A stretch of 7,907 nucleotides of DNA, taken from the NCBI GenBank assembly GCA_021841985.1, contig JAKCCP010000292.1, forward strand, positions 1 through 7,907, read 5' to 3'. A program made the position numbers and the translations under genes. The notes under the pieces were generated by a model, which was not told where the DNA came from, searched no databases, and saw only the letters and a list, made by a program, of their open reading frames with translations. This document shows positions 1-7,899 of the stretch, in pieces (the first letter of the stretch is position 1; each line of letters starts with the position of its first letter). Source of the stretch: Pseudomonadota bacterium. Its GTDB lineage: Bacteria; Pseudomonadota; Alphaproteobacteria; Acetobacterales; Acetobacteraceae.

Positions 1-850
1 TCCCGATCGCCGCCAGCATCGAGGCGGCGGTGACCTCGGGCAGGCCGAAATCATGGCAGAGCGGAATGAAATGCGTCTGCACCAGGCCGTTGGTGGACAG
101 CCCGCAGACGAAGAAGGTGAAAAACAGCATCCAGAAAATCGGCGAGGTGCTGGCGTCGCCAAGCGTCGCCAACGCGGCGCGGGCGGGATTGCCGCGGTTT
201 TCCGGCGGCGGTTCGACAAGGCTCTCGCCATAGGCGGGAAGGCCGAGTTCGCCCGGATGATCGCGCCCGAAGAGCAGCATCAGCGCCCCGCCGAACAGAC
301 ATATCCCGGCCGCCGGCAGCACCGCCGCGCGCCAGCCGAGATGGGTCGCGAGAAACGCCCCGAGCGGCAGGAACAGCAATTGCCCGGTTGCCGTGCTCGC
401 GGTCAGCATCCCAACCACCAGGCCGCGCCGGGCGACGAACCAGCGATTGGCGACCGTCGCCCCGAGCACGATCGCCGTCATCCCGGTGCCGAGCCCGACC
501 ATCACCCCCCAGCCGAGCCAGATTTGCCAAAGCCGGGTCGCGAAAGCGGCGAGGGTGAGGCCGGCGATGATCAGGATGAGGGCGGCGAAAACCACGCGGC
601 GGAGGCCGAAGCGTTGCAGCAAGGCGGCGGCGAACGGTGCCATCAGGCCAAACAACACGAGGCGAAGCGCGAGCGGGCCGGAAATATCGGCGGCACTCCA
701 GCCCATCGCCTGTTCGAGCGGCACGATGAGCACGCCCGGAAGCCCCATCGCCGCCGCCGTCGCCAGCATGACGAGAAACGTCACCCCCGCCATCACCCAG
801 GCGTAATGCATCCCCCTGGCGGCAAGACGCCGCGCGAGCCACGCCGCCAT
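1..850 (-). CDS. MFS transporter, N-terminal part (3' end outside the window)
   Basis: Partial gene running off the left edge; 283 residues are readable with no stop. It encodes the first half of an inner-membrane major facilitator superfamily carrier, usually about 400-430 residues with 12 helices. Reading the frame shows a short basic N-terminus, hydrophobic helices from about residue 18, and a loop 2-3 motif-A-like stretch LQRFGLRR near residues 78-85. RWFVARRG lies at 136-143 and GLPAYGE follows helix 6, and these features resemble the oxalate/formate-antiporter and monocarboxylate-like branch. A hydrophilic central loop rich in Pro and Glu comes next, then helix 7 with FWMLFFTFFVCG. I chose the ATG at 848-850 because AGGAAGG lies 11 bases upstream. 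An in-frame ATG at 869-871 would add seven residues but has its purine run touching the start. The substrate is unknown; a small organic anion is plausible from the subfamily resemblance. Confidence 0.88.
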   Translation of the reverse strand, partial: MAAWLARRLAARGMHYAWVMAGVTFLVMLATAAAMGLPGVLIVPLEQAMGWSAADISGPLALRLVLFGLMAPFAAALLQRFGLRRVVFAALILIIAGLTLAAFATRLWQIWLGWGVMVGLGTGMTAIVLGATVANRWFVARRGLVVGMLTASTATGQLLFLPLGAFLATHLGWRAAVLPAAGICLFGGALMLLFGRDHPGELGLPAYGESLVEPPPENRGNPARAALATLGDASTSPIFWMLFFTFFVCGLSTNGLVQTHFIPLCHDFGLPEVTAASMLAAIG

Positions 851-1001
851 CGGCCCCGGTCCCTTCCTCATTCCTGCACGCTATGGGCGCGATCCTGACG
901 GTCTGGAACGCAGCTTGGCAAGCAGGAAATGCCGGGCCGCGCGCATGGCAGGTTTTCTCCCACCTGCTATCCTGGGCGACGAACACACTGAGCGAAAAGC
1001 C

Positions 1002-1865
1002 ATGCCACCCCGCATCGCCGCCGTCACCATGGTCTATAACGAGCCGGATTTCCTGCCGCTCTGGCGCCGCCATTATGCCCGCCTGGTCGGCGCCGAGCAT
1101 TGCCACGTCATCGACCATGGCTCCGATGACGGCAGCACCGCCGCCCTCGGCGCGGTCAATCGCCTCCGCCTGCCGCGCTCGCCGCAGGACGATGTCCGCC
1201 GCGCCCGCTTCATCTCGCGCTTCTGCGCCGGACTTTTGGAGTGGTACGACTGGGTGATCTACACCGATGTCGATGAACTCCTGATCCCGGATCCGCGACT
1301 TTATCCCGATCTCGCCTCGTTTTGCGCCGGCGCGCGGGCCGAGGTGATCCACGCGATCGGGCTCAATCTTCATCATCTGCCCGAGGAGCCGCCGCTCGAT
1401 TTTTCGCGCCCGCTCGGGCCGCAGCGGCGCTGGGTGCGGTTTTCCGGCGCGATGTGCAAGCCGGCGCTGATCCGCCGCGCGGTGAACTGGGCGCCGGGGT
1501 TTCACGGCGCCGATGCGGAGGTGACGTTCGCGCCGCTCTATCTCATCCATCTGCGCTGGAGCGATCGCGATCTCGGGCTCAGGCGTCTCGCCAAGACCCG
1601 CGCCATGCCCTGGGCGGACGCGGCCGCGGCCCCCTGGCAGCGGGCCCCCGATCACGCGTTCGAGGCGCTGTTTTCGGTGTTCGCTTCGATGCCGCGGGTG
1701 GAGGTGGTCGATTTCAGCCTCGCGGCACCGCCGATCGCCGAGGCGCTGGCGGCCCTCCGCGCGACCGGCCAAGGGCGTGCCGATACCCCCTACCCCTTCG
1801 ATCTCGATTTCAACATCGACGCGCTCTGGCCGCTGCCGGCGCGCCTGCGCGATGCTCTTCCATAG
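1002..1865 (+). CDS. Glycosyltransferase, family 2-like (Glyco_tranf_2_4 type)
   Basis: A 287-residue predicted cytosolic glycosyltransferase with a GT-A fold. The N-terminus has the family pattern AAVTMVYNEPDFLPLW (residues 6-21), in which the NE pair is typical. This is followed by a strand and loop HVIDHGSDDGST (35-46) for the nucleotide sugar, and YTDVDELL (87-94), whose DVD at 89-91 is the metal-binding DxD motif. A later PGFHG and LYLIHLRWSD segment matches the His-containing C-terminal part of this family. No membrane helix or signal peptide is visible. The open frame extends upstream to 915, but the extra 29 residues look unlike the family, so I take the ATG at 1002, although its ribosome site is weak. 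It stands alone, divergent from the MFS gene and convergent with livF. Donor and acceptor sugars cannot be told; surface polysaccharide modification is a guess. Confidence 0.86.
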   Translation: MPPRIAAVTMVYNEPDFLPLWRRHYARLVGAEHCHVIDHGSDDGSTAALGAVNRLRLPRSPQDDVRRARFISRFCAGLLEWYDWVIYTDVDELLIPDPRLYPDLASFCAGARAEVIHAIGLNLHHLPEEPPLDFSRPLGPQRRWVRFSGAMCKPALIRRAVNWAPGFHGADAEVTFAPLYLIHLRWSDRDLGLRRLAKTRAMPWADAAAAPWQRAPDHAFEALFSVFASMPRVEVVDFSLAAPPIAEALAALRATGQGRADTPYPFDLDFNIDALWPLPARLRDALP

Positions 1866-1874
1866 CGGCGGGCA

Positions 1875-2579
<705 letters not shown>

Positions 2580-2581
2580 CC

Positions 2582-3337
2582 TCAGTGCTCCCGCTGGCCG
2601 AGATAGACGCGACGGACCTCGTCATTGGCGCGGATTTCATCCGGCGTGCCGATGGCCAGCACCTCGCCGTGATGGAGCACGAGGACGCGCTCGGCGATGC
2701 CCATCACCAGCTTCATCTTGTGCTCGACGAGAATGACGGTATGGGCGGGCACGAGACCGGCGATCAGGATCATCATCGCCTGGGTTTCCTCCGGGCTCAT
2801 CCCCGCCGTCGGTTCATCGAGGAGAAGGAGACGCGGGCGGCTCGCCAGCGCCATCGCGATTTCGAGCGCGCGCTGCTCGCCATGGGCGAGACGCCCGGCG
2901 ATGACGCGCGCCCGGCCGCCGAGGCCGACCCGTTCGAGCAGCGCCGCGGCCGCGGCGACGAATTGCGGATAGGCGTTGCGCGAGCGCCAGAAATTCAACC
3001 GTATTTCGCGCGCCTGCAACACCGCGCGGACATTCTCATGCACCGTGAGTTCGGGAAAGATCGAGGTGATCTGAAACGATTTGGCGATCCCGAGGGCGGC
3101 GAAACGAGCTTGGGCGAGGCCGGTGATGTCGCGGCCCTCGAACAAAATACGCCCCCCGCTCGGCGCGAGCGCACCGGAGAGAAGGTTGAAATAGGTGCTT
3201 TTGCCGGCGCCGTTGGGGCCGATGATGGCGGTCAGCCGGCCGCGGTGAAATTCACAGCTAATGCCGGCGAGGGCCTTGAAGCGGCCGAAGGATTTGCTCA
3301 CCGCCTCGGTGCGGAGAATGGCGGGATCCTCGTTCAC
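2582..3337 (-). CDS. livG: HAAT-family ABC importer ATP-binding protein LivG
   Basis: A 251-residue cytoplasmic ATPase, the partner of LivF. It has Walker A GPNGAGKST (40-48), Q-loop Gln89 in KSFQITSIFPELT, a degenerate signature LAHGEQR (150-156, close to the family's LSHGEQR), Walker B LLLLDEPTAG (170-179) and switch His206 in LVEHKM. The long spacer between Q-loop and signature, including a segment around NFWRS (115-119), and the C-terminal RRVYLG ending are typical of LivG. The frame stays open far upstream, but that part is antisense or off-frame to livM. The GTG at 3335-3337 forms a GTGA overlap with the livM stop and gives a normal N-terminus, so I take it as the start. No strong ribosome site precedes it; translational coupling to livM is likely. 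Confidence 0.94.
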   Translation of the reverse strand: MNEDPAILRTEAVSKSFGRFKALAGISCEFHRGRLTAIIGPNGAGKSTYFNLLSGALAPSGGRILFEGRDITGLAQARFAALGIAKSFQITSIFPELTVHENVRAVLQAREIRLNFWRSRNAYPQFVAAAAALLERVGLGGRARVIAGRLAHGEQRALEIAMALASRPRLLLLDEPTAGMSPEETQAMMILIAGLVPAHTVILVEHKMKLVMGIAERVLVLHHGEVLAIGTPDEIRANDEVRRVYLGQREH

Positions 3338-4281
3338 GCCGGGCGCCACCGCGCCAATTGTCCCCAGATGCCGCGCGGCAAGAACAGAACGCAGGCCATG
3401 AACACGACACCGACCGGCAATTGCCAATGGCTGGAAACCAGGGCGACGAGATTTTGCAGCAAGAGAAACACCAGCGCGCCAATGAAAGGGCCAAAAAACG
3501 TCCCCGCGCCGCCGAGCAGGCACATCATCACCACCATGCCGGAATTGCCGTAATCCAGGGTCTCGATCGGCACGATGGCGAGATGCAGCGCCTGCAATCC
3601 GCCGGCAAGACCGGAGAACGCACCCGAAAGCACGAAGGCCAGCACCCTGACCGCCCGCACATCGACGCCGGAGGCGCGGGCACGGGCCTCGTTCTCGCGC
3701 ACCATCTCCATCACCGCGCCAAACGGCGAGGCGAGGATGCGCGACAGCGCCGCGAGCGCGAGCGCGACGATCGTCGCGATGACGAAATAGCGGGTCAGGG
3801 GATCGACGAAATCGAGATCGAGGCCAAACAGATCGATTTTGGTGAGCACGATGCCGCGCAGGCCGTTTTCGCCGCCGGTCACGCCGCTCGCCTGATAGGC
3901 GAGATAATAGACGCATTCGGCCAAAGCCAGCGTCACCATCGCGAAATAGATGCCGCGCGTGCGCGTCGCCAGCAGGCCGATGACGCCGGCGATCCCCGCG
4001 CCGGCGACCAGCCCGAGCGCGAGCGCGCCATACCAGGGGAGACCAAGACGAAGTAGCGCGAGCCCGGTCGCATAGGCGCCACCGCCGAACAGCGCGGCAT
4101 GGCCGAAGGACAGCAGACCGACATAGCCGTAGACGAGATTGAACCCGACCGCGAACAGGCCATCGATCAGGACGTTGACGGCGGTTGCGCGAAACGGCAG
4201 GAGGAACGGCAGCACGAGCAGAAACAGCGCGGCGAGCAGCGCGCGATGGCGGGCGGCACGGGTGAGGAATGCCGCGATCAA
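3334..4281 (-). CDS. livM: HAAT-family ABC importer permease LivM
   Basis: A 315-residue inner-membrane permease of the BPD_transp_2 family that forms the translocation channel with LivH. It is strongly hydrophobic, with many predicted helices. The conserved LivM stretch GLLSFGHAALFGGGAY lies at residues 55-70, a cytoplasmic coupling loop with VRENEARARASGVD at about 194-207, and LLGGAGTFFGPFIGA at about 255-269. The frame is open well upstream over livH, but that part is Arg-rich and out of phase with any real protein. No ATG or GTG in this frame is suitable. The TTG at 4279-4281 overlaps the livH stop by four bases (TTGA) and yields a normal length, so it is the likely start. The ribosome site is weak and coupling to livH is expected. 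Confidence 0.93.
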   Translation of the reverse strand: MIAAFLTRAARHRALLAALFLLVLPFLLPFRATAVNVLIDGLFAVGFNLVYGYVGLLSFGHAALFGGGAYATGLALLRLGLPWYGALALGLVAGAGIAGVIGLLATRTRGIYFAMVTLALAECVYYLAYQASGVTGGENGLRGIVLTKIDLFGLDLDFVDPLTRYFVIATIVALALAALSRILASPFGAVMEMVRENEARARASGVDVRAVRVLAFVLSGAFSGLAGGLQALHLAIVPIETLDYGNSGMVVMMCLLGGAGTFFGPFIGALVFLLLQNLVALVSSHWQLPVGVVFMACVLFLPRGIWGQLARWRPA

Positions 4282-5162
4282 CTCATCAACCCGGCGCGAC
4301 CGAAAAACCCTTGCGGCCGGATCAGCAACACCACCGCCATCAAGGCGAAGATCGCGACATCGCCGGCCTCGGGCGCGAACAAGGCGGTGAGCGAGACGAT
4401 GACGCCGACCAGCAGTCCGGCGATGATGGCACCGGCGAGCGAGCCCATGCCGCCAACCACGGTGACGACGAAGGCGTCCGCCAGGATGGCGTTGCCCATC
4501 TCCGGGCTCACCCCCTGCAAGGGGGCTGCGAGCAGCCCGGCGAGCCCGGCGATCGCGGTGCCGAGCCCGAACACCAGGCGCCAGACGCGCCCGGTATCGA
4601 CGCCGAGCACGCGCATGATCTCGGGGTCGCGGGCGCCGGCGCGGATGATCAGGCCGATCCGTGTGCGCTCGAGAAACAGCCACAGCAGGAACAGGATCGT
4701 GACCGTCATCGCGATCACGAACAGGCGATAGAGCGGGAAATAGCCGATGCCGATATCGACCGCGCCGGCGAGCGCATCGGGGGTGTCGAACGGCAGCCCC
4801 TGGGTTCCGGCGAAGATGCGGATCAACTCGACGAGGACATAGGAAAGCCCGAAGGTGAGCAGCAGCGGATCATCGATCCCGCGGCCGTAGAGATGGCGCA
4901 CCAGCCCCCATTCCACCGCCATGCCGAGGAGCCCGGTCACGATCGGCACGGCGAGAAGTGCCAGCCAGAAATTACCGCCGAGAGCGAGCACCAGGAACCC
5001 GGCATAGGCGCCGAGCGCAAAGAACGCGCCATGGGCGAAATTCACCACCGTCAGCATGCCGAAAATCAGCGACATGCCGGTCGCGAGCAGGACATAAACC
5101 GCTCCCAGCGCGAGCCCGGTGAAGATCTGCAGAGCGAGCAGGTCGAGAGAAAGTCCGGCCAT
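4278..5162 (-). CDS. livH: HAAT-family ABC importer permease LivH
   Basis: A 294-residue inner-membrane permease of the BPD_transp_2 family. Helices begin at about residue 8. The hallmark LivH segment GMLTVVNFAHGAFFALGAY is at residues 35-53, a coupling loop RAGARDPEIMRVLGVD at about 174-189, VVGGMGSLAGA at 235-245, and the frequent C-terminal RPQGFFG at 282-288. The length is normal for the family. The ATG at 5160-5162 lies 9 bp after the stop of the binding protein gene; a GGGGG run touches the ATG, which is too close for an ordinary ribosome site, so coupling to the upstream gene is likely. The gene ends with a 4-bp overlap into livM. It pairs with LivM, with LivF and LivG as motors and the upstream binding protein as substrate receptor. 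Confidence 0.95.
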   Translation of the reverse strand: MAGLSLDLLALQIFTGLALGAVYVLLATGMSLIFGMLTVVNFAHGAFFALGAYAGFLVLALGGNFWLALLAVPIVTGLLGMAVEWGLVRHLYGRGIDDPLLLTFGLSYVLVELIRIFAGTQGLPFDTPDALAGAVDIGIGYFPLYRLFVIAMTVTILFLLWLFLERTRIGLIIRAGARDPEIMRVLGVDTGRVWRLVFGLGTAIAGLAGLLAAPLQGVSPEMGNAILADAFVVTVVGGMGSLAGAIIAGLLVGVIVSLTALFAPEAGDVAIFALMAVVLLIRPQGFFGRAGLMS

Positions 5163-5171
5163 CCCCCGCGC

Positions 5172-6401
5172 TCAGCCGAGGCCTTCCTGCGCGCAGGTTT
5201 TCAGCATGTCCTCCCGCCCCGGCACGGTCGCCAGCACGTTGAACACGTCCTCGGGCACGCTGCCATTGGCTTTCGATTCGATGATGAACACGGACTGCAC
5301 CGATTGATGATCGCAGGCGCGGTAGAATTGTGGCCCTTTGTAGAAATCATACTTCATGCCGGCGAGCACGGCGGCGACCTTGGCGGTTTCGGTGCTGCCC
5401 GCCTTGGCCGCCGCGGTCAGCACCGCGCGCACGCCGCTATAGCCGAGCGCGCCGTAATCGGAAGGCAAGCGCCCGTCATGGGCTTTGCGAAAGCGGTCGT
5501 TGAACGCCCTGGCGCTCGCGACCTCGCTCTCGATCCCCCAGTAATAGGAGGTGCCGCCGAGCACGCCGGCGAAAGCCTGCGCGCCACCGGCGATGCGCGC
5601 CGTCTGCAACAGGATCGGGGCGACGATATGGGCGGTGCGCTTGAGGCCCGAATCATGCGCCTGCTTGACGAAAATCTGCTGATCGCGGCCGAAATTGCAC
5701 AGAAACACGATGTCCGGCCGCAAGGCTTGCAGCCGCGGCATCAGCGTCGAGAAATCGCGCGTGCCGATCGGCATCTTGATTTCCGCCAGTTCCTCGGCGC
5801 CCATCGTCGCGCCGACGGCGCGGAATCCGGCCACCATCTCATGGCCATAGGCGTAATCGGCGGCGACATAGGCGACGCGCTTGCCAAGCTTTTCGAACGC
5901 ATAGCGCCCGACCGCGCCCGCCGTCATATGCGGGGTCATCGCCTCGTGAAACGTGGTCGGCCCCCAATCCGGGCTGCTCACGATCTGATCGGACTGGCTG
6001 ATCGAATTATACAGCACGCCGCGCTGTTTGGTGACCGTATTGACGGCGAGCTGCACCGAGGCGGACAGACTGCCGACGATGAAATCGACGCGGTCCTTCT
6101 CGATCAGTTCGATCGCCCGCGTCGCCGCCTCGCCGGGGTCGAGCTTGTCGTCGCGCACCAGCAATTCGGCCCGCCGCCCGCCCAACCCGCCGGATTGGTT
6201 GAATTCGGCCACCGCGATTTCTGCCGCCCGCACCTGATCGGCGGCCTCGCTCGCGTAGGGGCCGGTGATGGGGACGGGAAAGCCGATGCGGATCGGCGTC
6301 TCCTCGGCGCGAAGGGTCGCGAACGGCGCCCCCGCCGCCAGTATCGCCGCGGTTCGCAACACCCCCCGCCGTCCCATGCGGCGGCCGTGTTCGGCTGACA
6401 T
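5172..6401 (-). CDS. livK: HAAT-family ABC importer substrate-binding protein (Peripla_BP_6) with Tat-like signal
   Basis: A 409-residue periplasmic receptor of the importer; the symbol is by component role only. The N-terminus carries a twin-arginine-like signal, GRRGVLRTAAILAAG (10-24), with likely cleavage near residue 32 (LRA followed by Glu). The mature part begins IRIGFPVPITGPYA, the usual first strand of Peripla_BP_6 receptors, and contains the first-lobe segment IVGSLSASVQLAV and the second-lobe segment YVAADYAYGHE. Near the end, ACDHQSVQSVFIIES contains Cys363, and Cys403 sits in the tail (KTCAQEG); such a pair could form a disulfide. The open frame goes 80 codons further upstream, but a GGGGGGAG ribosome site 6 bases before the ATG at 6399-6401 fixes the start. 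The family binds amino acids, amides, urea, and aromatic or hydroxy acids, so the ligand cannot be read from sequence. The neighbouring dehydrogenase hints at a 2-hydroxy acid. Confidence 0.93.
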   Translation of the reverse strand: MSAEHGRRMGRRGVLRTAAILAAGAPFATLRAEETPIRIGFPVPITGPYASEAADQVRAAEIAVAEFNQSGGLGGRRAELLVRDDKLDPGEAATRAIELIEKDRVDFIVGSLSASVQLAVNTVTKQRGVLYNSISQSDQIVSSPDWGPTTFHEAMTPHMTAGAVGRYAFEKLGKRVAYVAADYAYGHEMVAGFRAVGATMGAEELAEIKMPIGTRDFSTLMPRLQALRPDIVFLCNFGRDQQIFVKQAHDSGLKRTAHIVAPILLQTARIAGGAQAFAGVLGGTSYYWGIESEVASARAFNDRFRKAHDGRLPSDYGALGYSGVRAVLTAAAKAGSTETAKVAAVLAGMKYDFYKGPQFYRACDHQSVQSVFIIESKANGSVPEDVFNVLATVPGREDMLKTCAQEGLG

Positions 6402-6407
6402 CGTCGT

Positions 6408-6415
6408 CTCCCCCC
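6408..6415 (-). promoter_or_regulatory. Strong ribosome binding site of the binding protein gene
   Basis: On the minus strand the sequence reads GGGGGGAG, ending 6 bases before the ATG at 6399-6401. It is the strongest purine-rich site among the transporter genes and decides the start, rejecting the much longer open frame. A strong site suits a receptor that must be made in excess over its membrane partners. Confidence 0.7.
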
Positions 6416-6418
6416 TCG

Positions 6419-6443
6419 TTCTTTGGCCACAGTTTCTTTGGCC
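6419..6443 (-). repeat. Two direct 10-bp repeats, period 15 bp, in the leader of the importer operon
   Basis: The minus strand carries GGCCAAAGAA twice, at 6443-6434 and 6428-6419, with starts 15 bp apart and 5 bp between copies. The bases just before each copy (GC and GT) are also similar. The repeat lies between the candidate -10 box and the ribosome site, near or just after the expected transcription start, where a repressor could bind. It could equally be a chance duplication. No regulator gene is in the window. Confidence 0.5.
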
Positions 6444-6445
6444 GC

Positions 6446-6475
6446 ACTCTATCGGAGCCGGCGCGCCATGCACAA
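6446..6475 (-). promoter_or_regulatory. Candidate sigma-70-like promoter for the importer genes
   Basis: In the 92-bp gap after the dehydrogenase gene, the minus strand has TTGTGC (6475-6470) and TAGAGT (6451-6446) separated by 18 bases. Both boxes match the consensus only partly, but they are spaced correctly and placed so that transcription would start about 40 bases before the binding protein ATG. This is a weak prediction; read-through from the dehydrogenase gene is the alternative. Confidence 0.27.
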
Positions 6476-6493
6476 GGGCGGCTGGCGCCGCGA

Positions 6494-7891
6494 TCAGTTG
6501 AGAAAAATCTTCCCCGGATTGAGGATACCGTGCGGATCGAGCGCGGTCTTCAGCGACCGCATCACCGCGATCGCCTCGGCGCCATGCTCGGCCACCAGGA
6601 ATTCGCGCTTGCCGATGCCAATCCCGTGCTCGCCGCTGCACGAGCCGCCGAGCGCCAGCGCCCGGGCGACGATCTGGCGATCGAGCGCCCAGGCGCGCGC
6701 CAAAGCCTCCGGGTCGTCCTTCGGGATCAGGATCACGGTATGGAAATTGCCATCGCCGACATGGCCGACGATCGGCGCGGTGAGGCCGGAGGCGAGAATA
6801 TCCTCCTTGGCGCCGAGCACCGCCTCGGCGAGCCGGGAAATCGGCACGATGGCGTCGGTGGTCACGCCGAAATACCCGGGCTTGAGCGCAAGCCCCGCCC
6901 AGTAGAGGTCATGGCGCGCTTTCCACAGGCGCGCCCGCTCCTCCTCGGCGACCGCCCAGCGAAACCCGGCGCCGCCGTTCTCGCGCGCGATCGCCTCGGC
7001 AAGCTCCGCCTGCTCGCGCACCGAGGCATTGCTCCCGTGAAACTCGAAAAACAGGGTCGGACGCAATGCGAGGCCGGTGAGCTTGGAATAGGCGATCGCC
7101 GCCCCGATCGCGTCGTCATCGAGCAATTCGATGCGGGCGACGGGGATGCCGGCCTGGATGATCGCGATCACGCTGGCGACGGCGCCGGCGAGATCATCGA
7201 ACTGGCAGACCGCCGCCGCCATCGCTTCCGGAATGCCGGAGAGCTTCAGGGTGATCTCGGTGATGACGCCGAGCGTCCCCTCCGAGCCGATGAAGAGCCG
7301 CGTCAGATCATAGCCGGTCGCCGATTTGCGGACGCGCCCGCCGGTCTTGATCACCCGCCCATCGGCCAACGCGACGGTGAGGCCAAGGGTGTTTTCACGG
7401 ATGGTGCCATAGCGCACCGCGTTGGTGCCCGAGGCGCGGGTTGCGCACATGCCGCCGAGCGTGCATTCGCTGCCCGGATCGACGGGGAAAAACAGCCCCT
7501 GGTCGCGCAAATGGGCATTGAGCTGCTGGCGCGTGACCCCGGCCTCGACGCGGCAATCGAGATCCGCCTGATTGATCTCGAGAATGCCCGTCATGCGCGA
7601 AAGATCGAGCGAGATGCCGCCGCGCACCGGCGTCACATGGCCTTCGAGCGAGGTGCCGGCGCCGAACGGCACGACCGGGACGCGCGCCGCGTTGCAGAGC
7701 GCGAGCAGCCGCGCCGCCTCCTCGGTGGTTTCGATGAAGGCGACGGCATCGGGCAGAACCGGCGGGTTGGTGTCCTCGCCATGGGCGTGCTGCTCACGGA
7801 GCGCGGTGTTGCGCGAAAGACGCGGGCCGAGAAACCCCTCGGCCTCACGGATCACCCGGCTCATCGCGGTTTCGCTCGCGATTTCGCTCAT
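6494..7891 (-). CDS. FAD-dependent D-lactate / D-2-hydroxyacid dehydrogenase (LDHD/Dld, GlcD-like)
   Basis: A 465-residue flavoenzyme of the FAD_binding_4 plus FAD-oxidase_C type, expected to oxidise a D-2-hydroxy acid to the 2-oxo acid and pass electrons to cytochrome c, quinone or another acceptor. The FAD half shows PFGAGTSLEGH (75-85), FPVDPGSECTLGGMCAT (135-151), SGTNAVRYGT (154-163) and, further on, LFIGSEGTLGVITE. The C-terminal half has GHVGDGNFH (376-384) and SGEHGIGIGK (419-428), supplying the His377, His384 and Glu421 expected to hold the active-site metal, and ends with the usual NPGKI. From memory of the family it resembles mitochondrial LDHD more than GlcD, because segments such as VTRQQLNAHLRDQGL and PVARIELLDD are close to it. 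It has no Fe-S domain, membrane helix or signal, so it is likely cytoplasmic. Start at the ATG 7889-7891 is backed by a good ribosome site; Met10 is an alternative. The gene precedes the importer by 92 bp on the same strand. Confidence 0.93.
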   Translation of the reverse strand: MSEIASETAMSRVIREAEGFLGPRLSRNTALREQHAHGEDTNPPVLPDAVAFIETTEEAARLLALCNAARVPVVPFGAGTSLEGHVTPVRGGISLDLSRMTGILEINQADLDCRVEAGVTRQQLNAHLRDQGLFFPVDPGSECTLGGMCATRASGTNAVRYGTIRENTLGLTVALADGRVIKTGGRVRKSATGYDLTRLFIGSEGTLGVITEITLKLSGIPEAMAAAVCQFDDLAGAVASVIAIIQAGIPVARIELLDDDAIGAAIAYSKLTGLALRPTLFFEFHGSNASVREQAELAEAIARENGGAGFRWAVAEEERARLWKARHDLYWAGLALKPGYFGVTTDAIVPISRLAEAVLGAKEDILASGLTAPIVGHVGDGNFHTVILIPKDDPEALARAWALDRQIVARALALGGSCSGEHGIGIGKREFLVAEHGAEAIAVMRSLKTALDPHGILNPGKIFLN

Positions 7892-7899
7892 GGCTGTTT

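Noticed and set aside
53..898. A 281-codon open frame on the plus strand over the MFS gene
   Set aside because: Its very high content of charged residues, His and Gln marks it as the antisense of a membrane protein; no motif is visible.
851..1001. Promoters in the divergent gap between the MFS and glycosyltransferase genes
   Set aside because: An extended -10-like TGCTATCCT at 965-973 on the plus strand and TTGCCA at 920-915 on the minus strand have no convincing partner boxes, so I do not call them as features.
51..1772. A 573-codon open frame on the minus strand covering the glycosyltransferase and the MFS gene
   Set aside because: It is antisense to the glycosyltransferase and out of phase with the MFS frame; the product is Arg/Gly/Ala-rich and low in complexity. 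The MFS protein reads in another minus-strand frame, open to the window edge.
2585..3553. A 322-codon open frame on the plus strand opposite livG
   Set aside because: It lies opposite an ABC ATPase with all catalytic motifs, and the plus-strand product resembles no family.
4269..6398. A 709-codon open frame on the plus strand, opposite livH and the binding protein gene
   Set aside because: Its translation is rich in His, Arg, Gln, Asp and Glu with no recognisable domain, typical of the antisense of GC-rich genes. The minus strand here encodes clear family members with intact motifs.
6455..6490. Possible hairpin (GGCGC and GCGCC arms) after the dehydrogenase gene as a terminator
   Set aside because: The arms are only five bases with a loop of about 19 and there is no T run, so it does not look like an intrinsic terminator.
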